A stretch of 47,152 nt of DNA. It comes from Atopobium sp. BS2. Its GTDB lineage: Bacteria > Actinomycetota > Coriobacteriia > Coriobacteriales > Atopobiaceae. Under the pieces are notes generated by a model, which worked only from the letters and a program-made list of their open reading frames with translations, did no database searches and was not told the DNA's origin. Below are positions 43,043-47,152 of the stretch, in pieces; the first letter of the stretch is position 1; every line of letters starts with the position of its first letter. A program made the position numbers and the translations under genes. The DNA lies in NCBI RefSeq assembly GCF_000565075.1, contig NZ_JDFG01000020.1, forward strand, positions 1 through 47,152. Reading direction: 5' to 3'.

Positions 43043-43585
43043 CTATCTAGTTGAACTATGTGCCAAGACGTCAAAGCGATCAATCTTGAGCAACACTTGG
43101 TCTAATCCAATCATACCCGAGAGACGCACCTTTGACGCATTCGAAGTCAAAATTAGAAGATCTCTAAACCCGGAACCCCGACGGCCGCCAACCCACTCCA
43201 TGCGCTTAATGTCCTGGTAATTGATGGAAATTTCAGAGCCTACAAAGGGCACTACAACCATCTCGTCATCAAAAAGCGAGACCTTATAACGACTCAAGAT
43301 GTACCACGCCATAAACATGACAACCGAAAAGGACGCAAAAAACGCCATAACAATGTCTGGGTTTGGCGTAAACACGTTAACGTAGCAAAGCCAGCCGAGA
43401 ATAACTGCGATTGCACTGACAAATGCCATGTCAATAATGAGCGAACGTGTGAGCGATGCGGGAGTCACGTAGGTATCGTGGTGGCTGTGGCGACGCTCGG
43501 AAATTCCAACGTTTCCCGAGTGCTCTAAAAACGCAGCTATAACGGGTGCCGCAACGACAACAATTCCAAAAAATATTGCGAGCAT
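43043..43585 (-). CDS. Small membrane protein with a C-terminal PH-like domain
   Basis: The 180-residue protein has three predicted membrane spans (LAIFFGIVVVAAPVIAAFL; LIIDMAFVSAIAVILGWLCYV; VMAFFASFSVVMFMAWYIL) and a short soluble tail. The tail (YKVSLFDDEMVVVPFVGSEISINYQDIKRMEWVGG) has the strand pattern of bacterial PH-like domains. The start is the ATG at 43585, after AGGGAGG; a longer frame starting at 43666 has no support. Function is unknown. It stands alone between the HAD pair and pepT. Confidence 0.72.
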   Translation of the reverse strand: MLAIFFGIVVVAAPVIAAFLEHSGNVGISERRHSHHDTYVTPASLTRSLIIDMAFVSAIAVILGWLCYVNVFTPNPDIVMAFFASFSVVMFMAWYILSRYKVSLFDDEMVVVPFVGSEISINYQDIKRMEWVGGRRGSGFRDLLILTSNASKVRLSGMIGLDQVLLKIDRFDVLAHSSTR

Positions 43586-43637
43586 TGCGACCTCCCTTAC
43601 TCCGTGAAAAAAAGAACAATGACCCTTCATAATTATG

Positions 43638-43684
43638 CTACGCTCCCGCACACCATTTATTGACAAGGGTGAACGGGAGCGTAG
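43638..43684. other. Perfect 11-base inverted repeat between pepT and the membrane protein gene
   Basis: CTACGCTCCCG at 43638-43648 and CGGGAGCGTAG at 43674-43684 enclose 25 bases. On the minus strand no T-run follows, so termination would be weak. It may be an operator for the 43585 gene or a pepT transcript end. Confidence 0.5.
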
Positions 43685-43749
43685 ACGGTAGAAATCTAGC
43701 TATGAATGGCAAAGCTGCACGTCAAGTAGTCGCACGCGATGCGACGACG

Positions 43750-45012
43750 CTAGCCGCGGGCAGCAAACTTGGCGACGAGCTTCTCCAGAAGGTCAACAGT
43801 AACCTCAAGGCTTGGCACGGGGACAAACTCACGCACGGAGTGGGCGTTATATCCGCCGGTAGCAATGTTGGGGCATGGCAGTCCGCGGAAGGTGAGCTGG
43901 GCACCATCGGTACCGCCACGAGCGGCAACTGGCTTAGGCTCAATACCAACCTCACGATTTGCCTCAAGCGCATAATCAATCAGGAACTCGTAGCCGTCGA
44001 ACTTCTCGGCCATATTGCGATACTCCTGGTGAATCTCAACGCGGACGGTATTCTCGCCATAGCGCTTGTTCAAGAACGCGGCGATATCCTGCAGGACCTG
44101 CTGGCGGTTGGCAAAAATCTGGGCGTCGTGGTCGCGGACGATGTAGCTGAGCTTGACCTCGGACGCAGAGCCCTCGATGGCGATTGGATGGTAGAAGCCC
44201 TCGTAGCCCTCGGTGTGCTCAGGGCGCTCGAAGGCGGGGACCATCTGCTGGAACTCGGAAGCCACGGTAATTGCGTTGATCATGACGTCCTTGGCGCTGC
44301 CGGGGTGAACCATGACGCCCTTGAAGTAGACGTCGGCGTGGGCGGCGTTGAAGCACTCGTAGTTGAACTCGCCAAGAGCCTCGCCGTCGACGGTGTATCC
44401 GTACGCGGCACCGAGTTTGTCCAGGTCAAGTAAGCTTGCTCCGTGACCGATCTCCTCGTCGGGAACAAACGCAATCTTGAGCGTAGGATGCGCGAGCTCG
44501 GGGTTATCGCCCAGGCGCTTGAGCAGCGCACAGATCTCAGCCACACCGGCCTTATCGTCAGCGGAAAGCAGCGTGGAGCCGTCGGAGCAAATGATGTCCA
44601 TGCCCACAAAATCCTTGAGGTCAGGGACCTGCTCCTGGGTGGTTGCGATAGTCTTGCCGTTGACGACGCCGGCGACCAGGTCACCGCCCTCGTAGTGGAC
44701 GACGTGCGGTTTGATGCCCGAGGCAGGCGCGTCGATGACGGAGTCCAGGTGCGAGCAAAGCATCAGCGCGGGAGCCGACTCGGCACCCTTGGATGTGGCG
44801 AAGGTGCCGGTTACGTAGGCATGCTCGTCGACAGTGACGTCGGTGCAGCCCAGCGCCTTGAGCTCCTCGCCCAGGTAGCGAGCCATCTCGTGCTGAGCAG
44901 GCGTGGAAGGGGTGACGGTGTCGTTCTCGGGGTTGGACTGGGAATCAACCTGCACGTAGCGCATGAAGCGCTCGGCGACATCGGGGAGCTGGTTAGGTGT
45001 GGTTTCAGGCAT
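43750..45012 (-). CDS. pepT: Peptidase T (tripeptide aminopeptidase)
   Basis: The 420-residue M20-family zinc peptidase takes the N-terminal residue from tripeptides in the cytoplasm. Metal and catalytic sites are LCSHLDSV, STLLSADDKAG, FVPDEEIGHG and RGGTDGAQLTFRGLPCPNI in the expected order, with the dimer lid between about 210 and 320. The ATG at 45012 follows GAAAGGATACC; a longer frame through the GC-rich region upstream is not credible. The 5' leader crosses that G-rich block. Confidence 0.94.
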   Translation of the reverse strand: MPETTPNQLPDVAERFMRYVQVDSQSNPENDTVTPSTPAQHEMARYLGEELKALGCTDVTVDEHAYVTGTFATSKGAESAPALMLCSHLDSVIDAPASGIKPHVVHYEGGDLVAGVVNGKTIATTQEQVPDLKDFVGMDIICSDGSTLLSADDKAGVAEICALLKRLGDNPELAHPTLKIAFVPDEEIGHGASLLDLDKLGAAYGYTVDGEALGEFNYECFNAAHADVYFKGVMVHPGSAKDVMINAITVASEFQQMVPAFERPEHTEGYEGFYHPIAIEGSASEVKLSYIVRDHDAQIFANRQQVLQDIAAFLNKRYGENTVRVEIHQEYRNMAEKFDGYEFLIDYALEANREVGIEPKPVAARGGTDGAQLTFRGLPCPNIATGGYNAHSVREFVPVPSLEVTVDLLEKLVAKFAARG

Positions 45013-45038
45013 AGGTATCCTTTCTGGATCAAGTACGG

Positions 45039-45135
45039 CTCGGGGCAGCGCGGGCGTCGCGCGGGTGCGGGCGTCGGTGCGGGCGCGTGGGCACGTGCAG
45101 CTACGGGCGGTGCGGGCGCGCGGGCGCGAGCGCGA
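45039..45135. repeat. G-rich, GCGGGCG-repeated low-complexity block in the pepT/GH32 gap
   Basis: On the plus strand at least eight GGG runs occur within about 90 bases, with loops short enough for G-quadruplex folding. The block is far richer in GC than anything around it and lies between the divergent pepT and GH32 starts, in the untranslated leader of pepT. Confidence 0.6.
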
Positions 45136-45257
45136 CCGTCGTCGTTGAATGTTGTATGCATTTACTGTACCGCAACTCAAAACGAATTAAACCTACCTGC
45201 ACGAACTTTGCGCGCACATGCCATAATAATTGCAAGAAACGCGAAAGACGGAGCGCT

Positions 45258-46934
45258 ATGACAAACGACTTTTGGACGCCACAATTTCATCTCTTCCCGC
45301 CTCAAGGTTGGATGAATGACCCCAACGGACTTTGTCAGTTTAAGTCCGTCTACCACGCGTTTTACCAGTACACTCCCGAGTGGCCTGCCAACGAGCTCCG
45401 CTTTTGGGGACATGCTGTGAGCAAGGATTTGCTCTCTTGGGAGACGCTTCCGATTGCAATTTCTCCAGACGCAGCTTGCGATAAGGACGGGGCGTTTTCG
45501 GGTTCGGCCTGGATTGAGACGCGCAACGCATCGGCCGGCGACTGCGGTCACGACAACGGCGCGGCGGCCGGCAGCTGCGGCCACGGCGGCGACGGCAACG
45601 ACGGTGCCCACGACGGTGCGGCGGCCAGCGAGGTCATGCGGCTCTTCTACACCGGCAACGTTATGGACGAAACACACCCAGAAGCCGACGGCATTGACGT
45701 CGGTCGAGAGGCCTATGAGGTCATGGTGACCTCTGAAGATGGACTGAATTTCTCGCCAAAGTGCGTTGTTTTGAAACCGAACGACTACCCCAGTACCTGC
45801 ACAAACCACGTGCGCGACCCGAAGGTTTGGGAGCAAGACGGGGTTCTGCGCATGCTGTTAGGTGCTCGCGAGAGGGACACTGCGGCTGGTCCCGCGAAAT
45901 CCGCAGATGAACGCTGCGATTCGGGAGCGGTGTTGATTTACGACTCCAGTGATTGTGGCGAGTCGTGGACGCTCCACTCGGTTATACGCGGGGCTAACGA
46001 CCTGGGTCATCGTGAGGCGTTTGGCTACATGTGGGAATGCCCTTTTTTGGTGCAGCTAGATGACCAGGAGTTTCTATCTGTGTGTCCGCAAGGGCTAAGT
46101 GAAGGCGCTAGTACGGAGCCAAGCGCTGGTACGGAGTCAAACGCCGATGCGGAACCAAGTGCTGGTACGGAACCAAGCGCCGATGCGTCCAAGGGATCGC
46201 GCTTGAGCGATTCCGCTAACTTGCAAGAGAATACTTCAAGCGAGCCTCTCGACAAGTGGCAAAACATCTGGCAGTCGGGCTATTTTCCGCTTCCAGAGGG
46301 CCAAAAGCTTATCAATGTTGAAACTGTTTCCACCGATAGCTTTGTGCTCTGGGATCATGGTTTTGACTTCTACGCACCTCAAACGTTCGTCGATGATTCT
46401 GGCCGAACCATTTTGATTGGATGGATGGGCATCATCGATCCGACTTACCATAGTTATCCTGAAGGCATTGGATTCTGCCACAACCTTACTCTGCCGCGAG
46501 AACTTTCGCTGTCTGGTGATGGCGTTATCCTGCAGCGTCCTGTTAAAAAGCTTGATGCTAAGCGACGCGAATGTGTGGAATTTGTCGCCGACACTGTCGT
46601 CAAAATAGATCAACTATCTGCAGATATTGAGATTACTGGCATATCCGGAGACGGAACACTTACTCTCAACGACGCGCTTGAGCTTTCTTACTCCAAGGGT
46701 ATTTTTGCCTTGAAATTCATTGACGAGGACACCGCTGCAGGCAGGACTCAACGCTCTATTAGGCTAAAGGAGCTTTCTGACCTGCGTGTTATTGTTGACG
46801 GCTCTACCGTGGAGATTTACCTGAACGATGGTCGCGTAGTTTTCTCGACGAGATGGTTCCCTGCGTCCGAGCATCTAACGTTGAACAGCACTTTTGTTGC
46901 TTCTGGCTCGCGAGCATACAGCCTAGTCGCGTAA
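45258..46934 (+). CDS. GH32 sucrose-6-phosphate hydrolase / beta-fructosidase with repeat insertions
   Basis: The enzyme hydrolyses fructose from sucrose, sucrose-6-phosphate or fructans. It has the nucleophile box GWMNDPNGL near 17-25, HVRDPKVW (transition-state Asp) and the acid/base WECPFLVQL, then a C-terminal beta-sandwich. No signal peptide is seen, so it works inside the cell, perhaps after PTS uptake. The ATG at 45258 has GGAG upstream. The length is 558 rather than about 480 because of two insertions: a Gly/His/Ala run at about 90-125 (GHDNGAAAGSCGHGGDGND) and a Ser/Ala/Thr/Glu repeat at about 281-332 (TEPSAGTESNADAEPSAG). Both are in loops between conserved blocks. Confidence 0.9.
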   Translation: MTNDFWTPQFHLFPPQGWMNDPNGLCQFKSVYHAFYQYTPEWPANELRFWGHAVSKDLLSWETLPIAISPDAACDKDGAFSGSAWIETRNASAGDCGHDNGAAAGSCGHGGDGNDGAHDGAAASEVMRLFYTGNVMDETHPEADGIDVGREAYEVMVTSEDGLNFSPKCVVLKPNDYPSTCTNHVRDPKVWEQDGVLRMLLGARERDTAAGPAKSADERCDSGAVLIYDSSDCGESWTLHSVIRGANDLGHREAFGYMWECPFLVQLDDQEFLSVCPQGLSEGASTEPSAGTESNADAEPSAGTEPSADASKGSRLSDSANLQENTSSEPLDKWQNIWQSGYFPLPEGQKLINVETVSTDSFVLWDHGFDFYAPQTFVDDSGRTILIGWMGIIDPTYHSYPEGIGFCHNLTLPRELSLSGDGVILQRPVKKLDAKRRECVEFVADTVVKIDQLSADIEITGISGDGTLTLNDALELSYSKGIFALKFIDEDTAAGRTQRSIRLKELSDLRVIVDGSTVEIYLNDGRVVFSTRWFPASEHLTLNSTFVASGSRAYSLVA

Positions 46935-47092
46935 CTCGGTGGGTTTGCTTGGCATAGTCTAGCTCCGACACCAAAGGAATACTGTTTGTAGTCACGGATT
47001 GAAGCCGTTATGCATGAAATTGCATATTCCGTACGTTTTATAAGCAAAATTTTCACAGGACTCGGAAAATTGCCGTTTTTGGGACCTCAGGC

Positions 47093-47114
47093 GGTAAAAA
47101 ATGCGTTTAGTTGG
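47093..47114 (+). repeat. Third copy of the 22-base repeat
   Basis: It is identical over 22 bases to the reverse complement of 28795-28816, and its left flank (CGGAAA, then TG.CGT) resembles that of the copy at 28638. It lies in the last 218 bases of the window, where no gene is seen, so a partner end may lie beyond. Confidence 0.7.
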
Positions 47115-47152
47115 GGATGGAGAAATTTAGTTCGATTTTTTATCTTTATGTT

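Noticed and set aside
45013-45257. Extended N-termini for pepT and GH32 across the GC-rich block
   Set aside because: Both frames are open only because of biased GC-rich sequence. The extra residues are Arg/Ala-rich with no family match, and internal starts have clear ribosome sites.

Overview
The window looks like chromosomal DNA of a low-to-mid GC, fermentative actinobacterium of the Coriobacteriia, most like Atopobium/Lancefieldella. The grounds are a TsaB-RimI-TsaD triple fusion, a long glutamine-dependent NadE, many PTS loci, the MEP-pathway gene ispE and a Veg-like protein. The genus is an inference from gene content, not from a marker gene. Almost every gene lies on the minus strand.

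Layout. 1-1093: a nearly complete IS30-type insertion sequence whose transposase is broken by two single-base losses. 1244-5759: nadE and the tsaB-rimI-tsaD fusion. 6034-9744: a defence patch with an Abi (HEPN) gene preceded by a possible small RNA, then McrC and McrB. 9970-16741: a PTS operon read licR-IIA-IIB-IIC-mupG, followed by a second, near-paralogous IIC, probably for a muropeptide-derived or beta-linked disaccharide. 16931-18118: a lipoprotein with a tyrosine-phosphatase motif. 18269-21683: a DUF4411/ImmA-IrrE toxin-antitoxin-like pair and a GIY-YIG/DUF2075 helicase protein. 22313-24418: an acyl-CoA dehydrogenase-type gene and a foreign-looking membrane protein. 24578-28287: an ascorbate-type PTS (IIC, IIB) with a split transketolase. 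28883-34210: tRNA-Pro, ispE, a veg-like gene, a membrane protein, nagB, rdgB, rph and tRNA-Val. 34257-41117: a catabolic operon of a transporter, a hydantoinase/oxoprolinase-like ATPase, an HEFFH protein and an FAD oxidoreductase, with a ROK regulator upstream. 41265-46934: two Cof-type HAD phosphatases, a small membrane protein, peptidase T and a GH32 fructosidase.

The strongest non-gene signal is a dispersed 9-mer, TTCTCGCCA, on both strands. I count about 18 exact copies (26 of the 8-mer TTCTCGCC), where about 0.4 and 1.4 are expected by chance. It is concentrated between genes and forms inverted pairs that make up several terminators, as DNA uptake sequences do in Neisseria and Pasteurellaceae. 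Two intergenic regions (30432-30563, 32376-32580) also carry related degenerate tandem arrays with an exact 11-base period. A 22-base repeat occurs three times, twice as the inverted ends of a 179-base segment. All counts were made by eye.

Functionally, the window joins sugar import (three PTS IIC genes, GH32, NagB, transketolase) and nucleotide/tRNA housekeeping with two separate defence or addiction clusters.
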